DNA of 64,000 nt. Source: Euborellia annulipes. Its lineage: Eukaryota; Arthropoda; Insecta; Dermaptera; Anisolabididae. The notes under the pieces are model-generated. The model had not been told where the DNA came from. It did not search any database and saw only the letters and a list, made by a program, of their open reading frames with translations. The stretch lies in contig JAKCPI010009313.1 of NCBI GenBank assembly GCA_023213315.1, positions 29,981 to 93,980 of the forward strand, in the 5' to 3' direction. Positions 30,101-36,920 of this stretch are shown here, piece after piece. Numbering within the stretch: the stretch's first letter is position 1; each line of letters begins with the position of its first letter. Position numbers and translations under genes: made by a program.

Positions 30101-33100
30101 ATAGTGAGTGAAAATATTAAAGCACTCTTAAGCTTTGACACATGGGATTATTTTATGTTTTTATAAAAGAAGATTGGAATCTTTCTTCTTCATTTGAACC
30201 ACAAAAGTTTCAAAAGAAAAAAAAAAATTTCATATTATTTAAAAAAAAAAAAAATGAAAACTATACTCTGCGTATAGGCAGTTTTATTTTTCGGTTTAAC
30301 TGTGGTTTATTTGTAAAAATTACTTTTCGGCCACTCATTCTGTTGGCTTCTTCAGGTACAATTCAGCTAAGATTATAAAGGTTGTTACATCTGTGACAAT
30401 CTCATGTGAATTAATTGAGAAAAATAAATGTCGAGATGCGGCAGCCATCTTGTTTTTTTTTCTCAACTAATTCAAATGAGATTGTCACAGATGTAACAAC
30501 CTTTATAATCTTAGCTGAATTGTACCTGAAGAAGCCAACAGAATGAGTGGCCGAAACGTAATTTTTACAAATAAACCACAGTTAATCCAAAAATCAAATT
30601 CTTTTATTAGTTTTATTTATAGTCTAATTTAATTATCTTGAAAGAAATTGAGGCAAAGTAACTCTTATTCAGTCATAAAACTTTTCTTTATATTATTAAT
30701 TACCTTTTACCAAAATATTTCTATGGATATTATTTTTAAGTTAGCTAGTGAGAATTGGACTTCTTGAGAAAGATTGATTTGATAAGAATAATTAAAATAA
30801 AAAAAATAGGGAACCTCTTATAAAGTCAAATGAAATGAAAATTATACATTGGTATTTTGGAAGTGAGTACTATTTAAATTATTATTAGTGAAAATTAGAA
30901 TTAGTTTTTTTTTTTAATAATAAATCATTTCATTGAATTTTAAAATTATCTTTATTATTTTTCTAGTCAAAGGAGCCTGAGTATACAAAAGTGCGGCGAA
31001 AAAACGGTAAATTGCGTGACCCCCATTCCGAGAGTCAAGGTAGTTCATTTTTTTTTAAGTTTTTTTTATTTTCATTTTTGAATTAATTTTGAATTTTTTT
31101 TATTTTATTTTATTTCAGAATCGGATAATTTGGGCAGCACAGATTCTGAGGTGAAGAAAATTTTGACTCTTCACCTACCAATTTCAGAATATGATTCGTT
31201 GTGTACAGATTCAGAGCCGGAAGCGCCTGGGGGTGGATCCACTGCCAGCCAGGAACTAGTTGCCTTTCGCCGGAGAATTAATCGGGGTGAGATTTTTATT
31301 AATCTCTCTTTAGTTATACCCTAGTAAGTGCCAACCCGAGGACTGAAAATTTGGAAATTGGAAACTGTTTTTATAAGCTAATAAAAACTTGAAAGCTACT
31401 GCTTTAATCTTTACAATTTTACTTTTTTTTCTTCTCTTTTCCCTTTAGTCTTTCGGCATGAAAAAAATTACAGAAAGATATCTATTTCTTTATACCAAGC
31501 CGGCCGGCCTTTTTAAAACTTTGATGGTTGATAAAGAGAGGTCTTATTCTTCTATCTTGGCCTTATCCTTATGGGGGGTCGGCAAGATTAATTTATAAAT
31601 AAATGAGACCGATAGAAAAGCAAGCCGTCCCGTCTCACGACCTGACGCTTGATATGAAAAGGGGAAAAAAGCTCTCCAAAAAGGAAAGAAAGGAATGTCG
31701 GCCTTTCTCGGGGACCTCTGGGGCCCCCCCCCCCCTCTTCCCTCGCCCTTTGTTTATAAAGAGGGGAGGGGGAGGGTTGGTTTTTTGAAAGAAAAAAATA
31801 ATTTTGTGTGTTTTGGGGGTGTGTGGGGGCCCCCCCCGGGCTGCCGGGGTGGGGCGTCTTTTTTTTTTTTTTTTGGGGGGGCGGGGGGGGGGTTTGGGGG
31901 GGGGGGGGGGGGGGGGGGGGGGAAGACCGATTTTTTTTTTTTAGAAATTAATGTTATAATAAATTTGATTGTGCAGTGAGCAAATCCGGCCATGAGGAGT
32001 CAAGCTCGTCTTCGGAGAACTCACCATCGGCAGCAGGTATTGCCGGCATAGGCCCTGGCTGTGCAGGCGGCGTCAGTGGTGGCGTAGGCATTGGTTGCCG
32101 GAAGCGGATGCCCTCCAGAAGTAAAGGTTCCAAAAGCAGTAAAGGCCAATCGGGGTCCAAAGGACAACTCATGGGCAAGAGACATGTCAGGAGCTCAAGC
32201 GGATACTCCAGCCATACGGAGGAAACCACTTTCAGGTGTAGAAAGAGAGAAGAAAATCTAATGCATTTGAAGAATAGATTATTTATTTATTATTAAAAAT
32301 AATAATGGACAATATCTATTAAGATTGTAAGTTTTTTGGGCGGAGATGCTTTTCTGGGTATGTCACTTCCAAGTAATCTTTTTACAAATTTTTATCTAGC
32401 TTAAAAGAGGAATATATACAGGTATATAAAACTATGCAAGAGAGGAGCTCTCTTGTAGGATATCGGAAGATATCACGGCCGTTCCTGATGGGCGTGCACT
32501 CCGTGCCAGCAAGGAATGGCGACTAGGGTCCGACCGAAACAAAATTTTCAGCCGAAACCGAATATTCGGCCTCAACCTTAGTTTCGGCCGAAACCGTAAC
32601 CAACCGAAACTTGTATTTCCTATAAAATCTTTTTTCATTTTACCTTTTTTTTTTTTTTTTAAATTTTTTCCCCTCCCATGAAAATCATTTTACCTTTTTT
32701 TTAGGGAGACTAAATTTTTTTTCTCCCTCAAGTGCAAATCATTTGACCTTTTTTTTTTTGCATGCGAGTCTCATCCCATTTTTTCAGACTCTGGTTTCGG
32801 CTACTTTTTGGCCGAAAGCCGAAACTACGGCCGAAACCGAAACTACGGCCGAAACCATGATTTTTGGCCGAAACTGGCCGAAACCGTAACCGAAACCGAA
32901 TATTCGGTCGGTTCCTAATGGCGACGGAGGCGGCTTTATTTTGGTTAAACATTTAGATGACTTAGCTGATTTTCTTTTATCTTTTTTATTTTATTAAAAA
33001 AATTATTTTTGAAAGAAACCTTTTATATAACAGCACCAAACCCCTTAGGAACCATTCATTGATTACGTAAGGGTCTTGAGAGGGAGGGAGGGGGGCTTAA

Positions 33101-35308
33101 GAAAATCTCTACATGTCTTTATGTAGGGGGAAGGGTCGTAAAACTTATTCTTACGTAATACTTTTTGAATCAAAATTCAATACAAAGAATCTAAAAATGT
33201 TAACTCCTCTCCGTTTTTAATCTCCTGGGGGTAGAATTCAAAAATTATTATTATATAATTTTAATTTTGTCCAATATAAAGGATTCACGGAGGGGTGGAG
33301 CACCAAAAATAGCCTGGCACGGATGCGTATACCCAGGAACGACCCTGGAAGGTAGACAACCCAAGTAACATCACGTACCAAACATTCTTACAATTTCTGC
33401 ATATTTGTCTGCTGATAGGTCATTTGACAAAATAATAGTAAAAAGAAAATTAATTAAATTAAACTCTTGAGACCATTCAGATTATGTTAAATTAAATTAA
33501 TCAGTAACCAACTTATTGTTGTCGTTTTTTAATTGATTTAGTGCAGGAGTTATAGTTGATGATTTTACACCATGTTGATGATTTTAGTTAAACAGACAGA
33601 TAGATATTATTTGTAAATATTCAACAGGTTATAGTCACTGCGTTCAGCACAGTGTAACAGACAAGACACAACATTTCGTCGCAAACAGCTTAGTGCGCTT
33701 AAATAGATAAGCCACACACTGGGCACGACATTCGTCTCAGACGATTTGATCTGTAACAGAAATTTTGTCTGGTTTTAAACGTTTCTTTGCGGATTAACAA
33801 AATTTATTCTAATTCAAACCAGACCCTATCAATATACATTTATGTTATTTAAATAATTAAAAATGATAACTCCTTGCCATCTTATGATGACGATTTGACT
33901 AAAATTAGATAGAAGTTTTTTGAAATCTCGGAGTCTTCTGGAATAGGCTACTTGATAGGTAGATGCTGATTTGCTCAGGTTACCACTTCCATTATATATT
34001 TATAAATGATTTACCTTTTATGATACCGTTTCTTAGCTTCTAGTAGCTGGGGTCCGAGTTCGCTTCCCCTCCCAAGCGAGAAAAATTTATTTCAATTGAA
34101 TTGGTTACAAATCATTTGAAATAGATCTCTATCTAAATGGCCTTAGATGCCAAAAAAGACTTTAAGACAAATTAAAAAAAGGTTTCATCAATGTTTATCA
34201 CTAGTAATAAAAAACATTTTTGGCATTAATCGTGGTTTCTATTAGTTAGTGTTTGAATTTTTGTAAAAACTTTGTTTTGAGGCCTATTGGCTTAGAGTTA
34301 AAGGCCAAAATAAATAATTAAAAAAAAAATTAGTTAGTGTTGGCTTTTCAAAATGAATACACCTGTTGGAGACTGCAGAAATAGTGACGTAAATGTTGTA
34401 ATGTAATTTTTGTAGTTAATTTTACTAACTAAAATAAACCACTATTAATTCCATAATGTCTATCAATAAGATACTACTACTAGCTGAGCAAATAATTGTA
34501 ATAAATTGTTTCACTTAAGACTGGAAACAGACAATTGTCTTAGAATCGACTGAGCTAATATGCAGGAATTCTAATTTTAAGAATATGAATGTAAGCTATC
34601 TACTGAGTCCTAAAAATTTAATTGTTATATTTATATGAATCCACTTAACTGAAATTTTCTTCATTACATTGACTTAAACTAGGATGCCCATAATCATAAA
34701 ACCGACCGTCATCTTCCACTTTTTGATATTTTTCAAAAATATTACTTCATAATATTTAAAGTTTATACTTTCAAAAAAATCAAGTCGCTTTTGAGCTTAG
34801 CAACTTGTTTAATATAATTCAAAGAATTCATCGTTGGCACTAGTTGAAATATTCTTAAATTTAATTAAACTTGTTTAAATAATTTTTTAAAATTAATACA
34901 TTCAACTGATAAAATGAGAGCAGTTAATTTGGATTTTCTTAAGTTGATTAGATTTGTACAATAAATTATTCCAATGATATTTTTTTAGCAGAAATTCAAG
35001 CTAAAAAAAGAGTTTTCATTTTTTATAAATAGTCTATCTTATCTATAAAATCTGAAAAATTCAAAATTACTCTGATTATTTAGGCCTTCCTTATAATTAA
35101 ATAGTGACGGTCGGTAAATATTTCAAATGAAGATAGGCTAGACTAAAATGCTGTTGGTGTTTGCAGCTTCAGCGAGCGGATCCATCCTCCTTCTCGGTTC
35201 AGCGATGCCCGCGACCTGTCCGAGCCAGAGGGCGAAGCGTTACGGGCCAAAGGGCGTGCCGGCCCGCCTCGTCTCAGCAGGGAGACCTCCTTCCAAATCG
35301 ATGTCTAG
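3009..35308 (+). CDS. Dscam: Dscam-family cell adhesion receptor, 3' part (30 exons, N-terminus outside window)
   Basis: This is a single-pass immunoglobulin-superfamily receptor of the Dscam family, which mediates homophilic recognition between neurites. The 30 exons join in consistent phase to 1590 codons and a stop. Domain order is Ig5-Ig9, FN1-FN4, Ig10, FN5, FN6, transmembrane helix and cytoplasmic tail, which is the canonical Dscam order. Family Dscams are about 2000 residues, so signal peptide, Ig1-Ig4 and upstream exons are missing to the left. Each Ig shows its two cysteines and the central Trp. Recognisable family stretches include EEDGGEYTCTAKN (Ig5), IREMPK (Ig6), LREGMRVAIPCQILEGDLPVSF (Ig7, shown in part), FTNYS-like RYTNYS (FN3) and PYATFQLSK, EPEYTKVRRKNG and SGYSSHTEETTF (tail). 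Almost all domain borders are phase 1, so domains are symmetric units. The class is near certain; the paralogue is not resolved. Confidence 0.96.
3780..3905 (+). mobile_element. tRNA-derived SINE head, weak
   Basis: GGGTTCGAGTCC at about 3832 matches a polymerase III B box, preceded by a tRNA-like stretch. No complete tRNA fold is seen. Confidence 0.35.
5106..5257 (+). CDS. Dscam: Dscam exon: Ig5 second half
   Basis: Acceptor gacag and donor gtaagt. Phase 2 in, phase 1 out. It opens FLVGQYVTVHDDVISHVNV and contains EEDGGEYTCTAKN with the second Ig cysteine. It ends INIY before the 11-kb intron. Confidence 0.95.
6085..6265 (+). mobile_element. tRNA-derived SINE
   Basis: The head CTTGGCTTAGAGGTAGAG resembles an A box. 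The body contains ttgaattggataccaatc and the tail aaatagcctaagatgccg. That tail recurs at 24.95, 34.1, 46.78 and 50.7 kb, which defines a family. Confidence 0.6.
7249..7284 (-). ncRNA. Hammerhead ribozyme motif
   Basis: On the minus strand GTC-CTGATGA is followed by a GCCG/CGGC stem II with a 7-base loop, then GAAAC-GTC. All core bases (CTGATGA, GAAA) are intact. It is not in a visible inverted repeat. Confidence 0.6.
8805..9230. repeat. GATCCGATCC-rich repeat element
   Basis: Many direct and inverted copies of GATCCGATCC and AAAGGATT fill this stretch. It ends in CCTGCCCATCCCTG, partly matched by TTCGGGCAG near the left side. It is probably a decayed miniature DNA transposon. Confidence 0.5.
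9387..9422 (-). ncRNA. Hammerhead ribozyme motif, left arm
   Basis: Minus strand: AGTC-CTGATGA, a GGG/CCC stem II, GAAAC-GTCGG. The core is intact. The bases flanking the core (AGTC with GGCT) can form a four-pair stem I. Confidence 0.62.
9567..9604 (+). ncRNA. Hammerhead ribozyme motif, right arm
   Basis: Plus strand: GTC-CTGATGA, a GGGA/TCCC stem II with a longer loop, GAAAC-GTC. It mirrors the left-arm copy with a few substitutions confined to the loop. Confidence 0.65.
10420..10860. repeat. Degenerate fragments of the 650-bp repeat
   Basis: The phrase gtacatcagtaaagtactagtact recurs here in three decayed versions, along with a remnant of the following 'agacgtacattg' region. It matches the middle of the longer copies at 49.2, 54.2 and 60.6 kb. 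Confidence 0.45.
11640..13760. repeat. Minisatellite of about 120-bp units in a Dscam intron
   Basis: More than a dozen units share the order: tcaatcacccc, a C-rich run, ttcgattttaataaaattta, ttaggggtaaataattgaaa, tggtattttagac. Units differ mostly by missing bases in C, G, A and T runs, which looks like consensus error as much as evolution. Confidence 0.8.
15231..15748 (+). mobile_element. SINE-like repeat, about 0.5 kb
   Basis: A tRNA-like head is followed by a GC-balanced body (gctacggccagaggccgg, agagataggaaa). It ends at an (AAT)n microsatellite from 15746. The body matches 52455-52800 throughout, so it is a dispersed family. Confidence 0.6.
16227..16337 (+). CDS. Dscam: Dscam exon: Ig6 first half
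   Basis: A long T tract and ttgcag precede it; donor gtacat follows. Phase 1 to 1. It encodes TPFIREMPKVLAVAGSDL, then VIKCPVAGYPI and WER, matching the family's Ig6 start, including the CPVAGYPI motif. Confidence 0.95.
17691..17808. repeat. Two-copy tandem repeat, 58-59 bp
   Basis: The unit running from acaaataaataataaa through aaactaaaacc to catact occurs twice in a row with four or five differences. Confidence 0.8.
18294..18455 (+). CDS. Dscam: Dscam exon: Ig6 second half
   Basis: Acceptor cttcatag and donor gtgagt; phase 1 to 1. It encodes GTILPANHRQRVFSNGTL, then RDAGKYTCQAQNRQKHTARR and ends VEVQVL. The second Ig cysteine is in YTC. Confidence 0.94.
19068..19177 (+). CDS. Dscam: Dscam exon: Ig7 first half
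   Basis: Acceptor gtttcag and donor gtaatt; phase 1 in, phase 0 out. It encodes VPPKIQPIQAMTNLLREG and then a cysteine in AIPCQILEGDLPVSFQ. In insect Dscam1 the whole of Ig7 is one exon with dozens of alternatives. Here it is half a domain and I see no tandem copy beside it. Confidence 0.95.
19307..19490 (+). CDS. Dscam: Dscam exon: Ig7 second half
   Basis: Acceptor ttctag and donor gtaaga; phase 0 to 1. It opens with the core Trp (WELNGRQLPPGG), contains RRTDEYSATLVID and NYTCIARNIAGSERFTVPL, and ends TVN. Confidence 0.95.
19669..20081. mobile_element. Long inverted-repeat miniature element in the intron after Ig7
   Basis: Arms of roughly 85 bases pair almost perfectly, from CAGGTGTATTCTCTAAAACAG on the left to its inverse ending GAGAATAGACCTG. 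The interior repeats the 'cgttaaaa' motif. There is no coding content. Confidence 0.75.
20559..20678 (+). CDS. Dscam: Dscam exon: Ig8 first half
   Basis: Acceptor gttttag and donor gtacaa; phase 1 to 1. It encodes APRWTIEPSDDNAAAGQDV, then LQCQAEGFPQPSVSWKKAI with the first Ig cysteine and the Trp. Confidence 0.94.
   Translation: MLHGGPSSQAMTTQLQGKMSLYNARQKVFLSPLSPGRKQ
20728..20915 (+). repeat. 5' part of the 650-bp repeat
   Basis: It begins aatctggtgtg with a hairpin whose inverse is cacaccatattt, followed by tatgaagtacaagagtaaagtg. It matches the starts of the copies at 48.85, 53.86 and 60.09 kb. Confidence 0.65.
20932..21045. repeat. Stem-loop inverted repeat
   Basis: acacttatgagcattttgacattactgtca at the left pairs with its inverse at the right, with inner arms 'ataagtgga' and 'tccacttat'. 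Its position between the two Ig8 exons could bring them closer in pre-mRNA (inference). Confidence 0.6.
21132..21308 (+). CDS. Dscam: Dscam exon: Ig8 second half
   Basis: Acceptor cttttag and donor gtaaaa; phase 1 to 1. It encodes EYKEFLYEPNVNIYRNGSL, then GYYLCEAKNDVGSPLSKVVF and LKVN, typical of Dscam Ig8. Confidence 0.95.
21516..21663 (+). CDS. Dscam: Dscam exon: Ig9 first half
   Basis: Acceptor ttttcag; the donor is the weaker gtttat. Phase 1 in, phase 2 out. It encodes APAHFPQKSKQLQVSKGEAA, then VQCAALGD, the Trp in VMWRVGG, and ends DLDPR. Confidence 0.92.
21953..22101 (+). CDS. Dscam: Dscam exon: Ig9 second half
   Basis: Acceptor cattttag and donor gtagga; phase 2 to 1. It encodes YAVREQSLDDGMVSELSIS and GILTCQASNMFGHDEMNIQL, ending IVQ. 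LDDGMVSELSIS is a family signature. Confidence 0.95.
22210..22515. mobile_element. Decayed hAT-type miniature element
   Basis: The left end ccaggggggagttttta and right end ctggttacgccactg resemble the termini of the better hAT-type elements here. The duplication is not clear. Confidence 0.4.
22633..22764 (+). CDS. Dscam: Dscam exon: FN1 first half
   Basis: Acceptor attgcag and donor gtagac; phase 1 to 1. It encodes the first fibronectin type III strands: PPEMPKNIRVNDQQSRSLQL, then SWTQPYAGNSPI and YIIQYKLVS. Confidence 0.94.
22847..23014 (+). CDS. Dscam: Dscam exon: FN1 second half
   Basis: An 82-bp intron precedes it. Acceptor tttgtag and donor gtattt; phase 1 to 1. It contains the FN3 motif SSYHLRILAENRLGQSEASE and ends IQVTTQEE. 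Confidence 0.94.
23080..23305 (+). CDS. Dscam: Dscam exon: FN2 first half
   Basis: Acceptor aatttag and donor gtaaca; phase 1 in, phase 2 out. It encodes VPSSAPLDVRGAALSSQEL, VSWDAPPRTDWNGHLLGY, then a long loop rich in Thr, Ser and Pro. That loop is variable between Dscam paralogues and may be O-glycosylated (inference). Confidence 0.93.
23368..23528 (+). CDS. Dscam: Dscam exon: FN2 second half
   Basis: A 62-bp intron precedes it. Acceptor ttttcag and donor gtaatc; phase 2 to 1. It encodes GGEVTLLGLNKYAQYSVIVQ, then AYNARGAGPASQPL and IRTLED. Confidence 0.94.
23689..23862 (+). CDS. Dscam: Dscam exon: FN3 first half
   Basis: Acceptor cttgtcag and donor gtgagt; phase 1 to 1. It encodes APSLPPLTVECQPATSQSIQ, LSWLPPPIEGRNGEVRGYK and an acidic loop with DDDHLDQEW. 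Base composition is more GC-rich than in the neighbouring exons. Confidence 0.93.
24111..24150. repeat. Short direct repeat flanking an FN3 exon
   Basis: About 40 bases (attaaaagaatgaaatacacgg then ttcttggtaggatta) recur with few changes at 24680-24719, on the other side of the exon at 24459-24626. Confidence 0.65.
24459..24626 (+). CDS. Dscam: Dscam exon: FN3 second half (two competing acceptors)
   Basis: Frame requires the acceptor cgtgtacag ending at 24458; the donor is gtaagc. A better-looking acceptor, ctcattttag, ends 23 bases upstream at 24435. Using it would shift the frame and stop within about 20 codons. The exon encodes SLRISLSALRRYTNYSLVVL, then AYTSAGDGVASDPIYC, a clear FN3 F-G region. 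Coding content is secure; the exact start is slightly less so. Confidence 0.88.
24840..25084. mobile_element. hAT-type miniature element
   Basis: Terminal repeats CAAGGGCGGTCCTAG...GGGACCGCCCTTG are bounded by perfect 8-bp duplications TGTACTAC (24832-24839, 25085-25092). It contains a small piece resembling a SINE tail. Confidence 0.88.
25287..25426 (+). CDS. Dscam: Dscam exon: FN4 first half
   Basis: Acceptor cttttag; donor gttaat is weak but leaves the required phase 0. It encodes VPSAPADIKASVSGPNKILV, SWLPPTHRNGRITGYTIYM and DGKE, close to the family's FN4. Confidence 0.93.
25489..25645 (+). CDS. Dscam: Dscam exon: FN4 second half
   Basis: Acceptor tttttcag and donor gtaaat; phase 0 to 1. 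It contains YQFWVTASTRIGEGTSTRV, the Dscam FN4 signature, and ends LSPSSK. Confidence 0.95.
25891..26039 (+). CDS. Dscam: Dscam exon: Ig10 first half
   Basis: Acceptor ctcttag and donor gttctc; phase 1 in, phase 0 out. It encodes PARIVSFNRRLVTSWKRDVT, then LPCRRVGVPWPRATWKLDE with the first cysteine and the Trp. Ig10 sits between FN4 and FN5 only in Dscam-type proteins. Confidence 0.94.
26190..26310 (+). CDS. Dscam: Dscam exon: Ig10 second half
   Basis: Acceptor ttctcag and donor gtaaaa; phase 0 to 1. It encodes ITKEGSLILKDIQRSDEGNY, then TCSVENIDGHDDIVYMLVVQ with the second cysteine. Confidence 0.94.
26666..26764 (+). CDS. Dscam: Dscam exon: FN5 first half
   Basis: Acceptor tttttag and donor gtaata; phase 1 to 1. 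It encodes VPPDPPSLEVVATYVDSIQL, then QWIDHYDGGSPIL. Confidence 0.93.
   Translation, partial: CLLTPLVLKLWPPMLTAFNSNGLIIMTEEVLF
26913..27098 (+). CDS. Dscam: Dscam exon: FN5 second half
   Basis: Acceptor ttttatag and donor gtgtgt; phase 1 to 1. It encodes GYVINYKREHGDWQELALSA, then CGTRYQLYITAYNRIDSGLP. CGTRYQ with its cysteine is typical of this domain. Confidence 0.94.
27222..27518 (+). CDS. Dscam: Dscam exon: complete FN6
   Basis: Acceptor atttacag and donor gtgagt; phase 1 to 1. This is the only extracellular domain in the window held in one exon. It encodes WLDTWSDGGCPILYFTVEYR, then LQPAARYSVRVTAHNTAG and ends TLTMEG. GCPI-FTVEY is a Dscam FN6 hallmark. Confidence 0.95.
27580..27729 (+). 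CDS. Dscam: Dscam exon: juxtamembrane and transmembrane segment
   Basis: Acceptor gttttag and donor gtgagt; phase 1 to 1. A Pro/Ala-rich linker leads into a single hydrophobic helix (ILGPIGASIAILGILIAGGL), then YWHRKR as the basic cytoplasmic stop-transfer. Confidence 0.94.
27790..27930 (+). CDS. Dscam: Dscam exon: cytoplasmic tail, membrane-proximal
   Basis: Acceptor atttttag and donor gtcagt; phase 1 to 1. It encodes LNRREIQMGESPSVAQMQNQ, a Gln/Asn-rich run, and GLDTASYKTES. Confidence 0.9.
28580..28785 (+). CDS. Dscam: Dscam exon: cytoplasmic tail with PYATF motif and poly-Ala
   Basis: Acceptor tcattag and donor gtgagt; phase 1 in, phase 0 out. It encodes DYIEDICPYATFQLSK, several YSG/YHS tyrosines (YSESTYSGNVYSGPYHS) and VYHEPKG, all conserved in insect Dscam tails. 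A nine-Ala run coded mostly by GCC/GCT follows, which I do not recall from family members. Confidence 0.93.
30322..30358 (-). ncRNA. Hammerhead-like motif, core altered
   Basis: Minus strand: CTGAAGA (T to A in CTGATGA), a GCCA/TGGC stem II and GAAAAGT. The core change should abolish cleavage. Confidence 0.4.
30522..30560 (+). ncRNA. Hammerhead-like motif, core altered
   Basis: Plus strand: CTGAAGA, a GCCA/TGGC stem II, GAAACGT. It has the same core change as its mirror copy, so the change predates or was copied with the inverted repeat. Confidence 0.42.
30967..31039 (+). CDS. Dscam: Dscam exon: tail, EPEYTKVRRKNG
   Basis: A 73-base exon; acceptor ttttctag and donor gtagtt; phase 0 to 1. 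It encodes SKEPEYTKVRRKNGKLRDPH and SESQ. The YTKV tyrosine site is conserved in Dscam tails. Confidence 0.93.
31119..31286 (+). CDS. Dscam: Dscam exon: tail, LGSTDSEVKKILTLHLPISEYD
   Basis: Acceptor atttcag and donor gtgaga; phase 1 to 1. It encodes LGSTDSEVKKILTLHLPISE, then YDSLCTDSEPEAPGGGST and AFRRRINR. The VKKILTLHLPISEYD block is among the most conserved parts of the arthropod tail. Confidence 0.94.
31500..31700 (+). repeat. Dispersed repeat
   Basis: Contains ttggccttatccttatgggg and tgagaccgatagaaaagcaag, both found inverted at 47740-47890. No protein-coding content is supported. Confidence 0.55.
31718..31945. repeat. G-homopolymer and G/T low-complexity tract
   Basis: Runs of C, T and up to about 20 G follow each other just before the acceptor of the exon at 31977. 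Base accuracy is doubtful here. Confidence 0.8.
31977..32235 (+). CDS. Dscam: Dscam exon: tail, Ser/Gly/Lys-rich
   Basis: Acceptor tgtgcag and donor gtgtag; phase 1 in, phase 2 out. It encodes a Ser run (ESSSSSENSPS), a Gly-rich linker, a Lys/Ser-rich segment and SSSGYSSHTEETTF. It lies just after a G/T homopolymer tract. The GYSSHTEETTF end is conserved. Confidence 0.92.
32524..32917. mobile_element. hAT-type miniature element with CCGAAAC repeats
   Basis: Ends TAGGGTCCGACCGAA...TTCGGTCGGTTCCTA are bounded by perfect 8-bp duplications ATGGCGAC (32516-32523, 32918-32925). The interior is built of GGCCGAAACCG repeats in both orientations. Confidence 0.85.
33055..33175. mobile_element. Possible miniature element, TTACGTAA-type ends
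   Basis: gattacgtaagggt near the left and tcttacgtaata at the right are inverted. The interior is G-rich (gggagggagggggg). Boundaries are not certain. Confidence 0.35.
34031..34175 (+). mobile_element. 5'-truncated tRNA-derived SINE
   Basis: A B-box-like gtccgagttcg is followed by aattgaattggttacaaatc and the family tail aatggccttagatgcc. Confidence 0.6.
35167..35308 (+). CDS. Dscam: Dscam last coding exon and stop
   Basis: Acceptor tttgcag; phase 2 in. It encodes FSERIHPPSRFSDARDLSEP, a charged linker, and ends RETSFQIDV followed by TAG. The last residues, I-D-V, fit a class II PDZ ligand (hydrophobic-X-hydrophobic), which is inference. GC content drops sharply after the stop. Confidence 0.93.
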
Positions 35309-35750
35309 CCACCAACAACCACCAACTAATAATTCACTTTATTCCCCTCCACCCCCCGGTTATCCGTTATCCCTTTATCCGTTTATACCTCCTACTCCAT
35401 TTGACACACCTTAAATAACTCTTAACTATTTTCTTCATCCTCTGTTGAATTAATTTTTTTTATAAGAATTCATTTGAAAATTGTGATTATGGCTAAAAAT
35501 TAATTCTCTGATAATGGTATTTGGAATATTTTACTTTTTCCAAGATTATATCAATTTTTGTAATGTATTCATTCTATATGTTAAAAACAATGAAAAAAAG
35601 AAATTGCAGTGAAAGAGATCTCTATATATCTGGTTGAAATTTTAAAGAAAAAGAATTTTGTAATTGTTTAATTAAACGTATCCTTGGGGACCCTCATTCG
35701 AGTTGATCTTTTTTATTAATACTACTAATAAAAGATGTTATATGGTCCGG
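35309..35750 (+). other. Probable Dscam 3' UTR
   Basis: AT-rich sequence follows the TAG. A candidate polyadenylation signal AATAAA lies at 35727-35732 and another at 36380-36385. The real 3' end cannot be fixed from sequence alone. Confidence 0.45.
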
Positions 35751-36693
35751 ACTTTTACAAACTCAATCATAATTAAGGCAACTACTACTCTCATTTTCAA
35801 AATTCGGCTAATTAAAATTAAAAATCATTATAAAAGGTAGACCTAATTCTTTTAATGGTCTTCAATTTTATAAATTAACGAATTATGCTCGTTAAGCGAA
35901 TGTCTACTGTGTATTTAAATTTTAACAAACAAAAAAGTTAAGCTTTCGGCTAAACTAAACCGAACTCTATCAATTAATATAATTTTTTTTTTTTAATTTT
36001 ATTGTATAAAATTCGTTTTTATAGAGTCTTGGCTTAAAAGAGGGCGAAAAACATAAAAAGTAGAGGTAAAAAAAAATTTGTTACAATTAGGAAAAGAAAA
36101 TAATATCAGGTCTGTTTGTTCAGGCATTCGTGTCATAATGAGAATGATCACATACATAGTAAAGAAAAACAATACGCTTTTTGTATATGCCAGACGCCTC
36201 GAACGCCTGATTGATACCCCTAAAATTAGAAGAAAATTTTACTGAATATAGAGAGTCCATATGATTTATTTCCGGACCAAGCAACTCTTCGCCTTACAAA
36301 TATTTTTCAGTATAGATTCACCATATAAAGGAGATCAAAATCGGTGACGAGTCAACCGTGTACTCTCCTTGTTAGATTGAATAAAATTTTCCTAATCTAT
36401 ATTTTAAACAACTTTTCTTTAAATTTTACCAAAAAAAATGTCTCTTTAAAATAAAAGAGAAAAGAAATCCGCCATTTTATTTTATTTTTTTTTCTCTCTA
36501 TTTTGATTGGCTATTTTTAGGACCAATAACAAATAAATTTATTTAATTATTTTATGATTTGGGAGGAGTTAAATTCCTTTTATAAAGAAATATTTTTTTT
36601 TTCTGCCTTCTTTTTTCTAAATCCCTCCCTCAACCATAAAATAACTAATAAACAAACTTTATTGGTTCTGTATGGCCAAAGAGATGGTTAAAC

Positions 36694-36920
36694 CAGGAGT
36701 GGCCAACCCGCGGCCCGCCTTGAACATCTATCCCGCCCGCGAGATCCATCACACTTTTATAAAATATATTTATTTTATTTTTTTCATCCCAAAAAAATGT
36801 CTCTAAATCTAATATGGAGATATAGACTATAATTACTTTCTCTTAATTTATTTACGGCCCGCGGAGTTATGATGCATTTCCAAAGTGGGCCGCAAGATCA
36901 TTTGGGTTGGCCACCTCTTG
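36694..36920. mobile_element. hAT-type miniature element, CAGG-GTGGCCAAC ends
   Basis: Ends CAGGAGTGGCCAAC...GTTGGCCACCTCTTG are inverted, with CGGCCCGC blocks inside both. Flanks GGTTAAAC and TTTAAATA are an imperfect 8-bp duplication. These termini are typical of hAT elements. Confidence 0.78.

Larger units (their letters stand above)
30290..30608. mobile_element. Inverted-repeat element with two hammerhead-like motifs
   Basis: Arms of about 130 bases pair from ttaactgtggtttatttgta inward. Ten-base direct repeats AGTTTTATTT (30280-30289, 30609-30618) flank it. It lies in a Dscam tail intron. Confidence 0.6.
28786..30966 (+). other. 2.2-kb Dscam intron with a hammerhead element
   Basis: No exon is visible here. 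The intron is AT-rich and contains the inverted-repeat hammerhead element at 30290-30608. Confidence 0.8.

Noticed and set aside
31695..31993. Gly- or Pro-rich proteins in the homopolymer tract
   Set aside because: They are translations of G/C runs that form intron sequence ahead of the exon at 31977.
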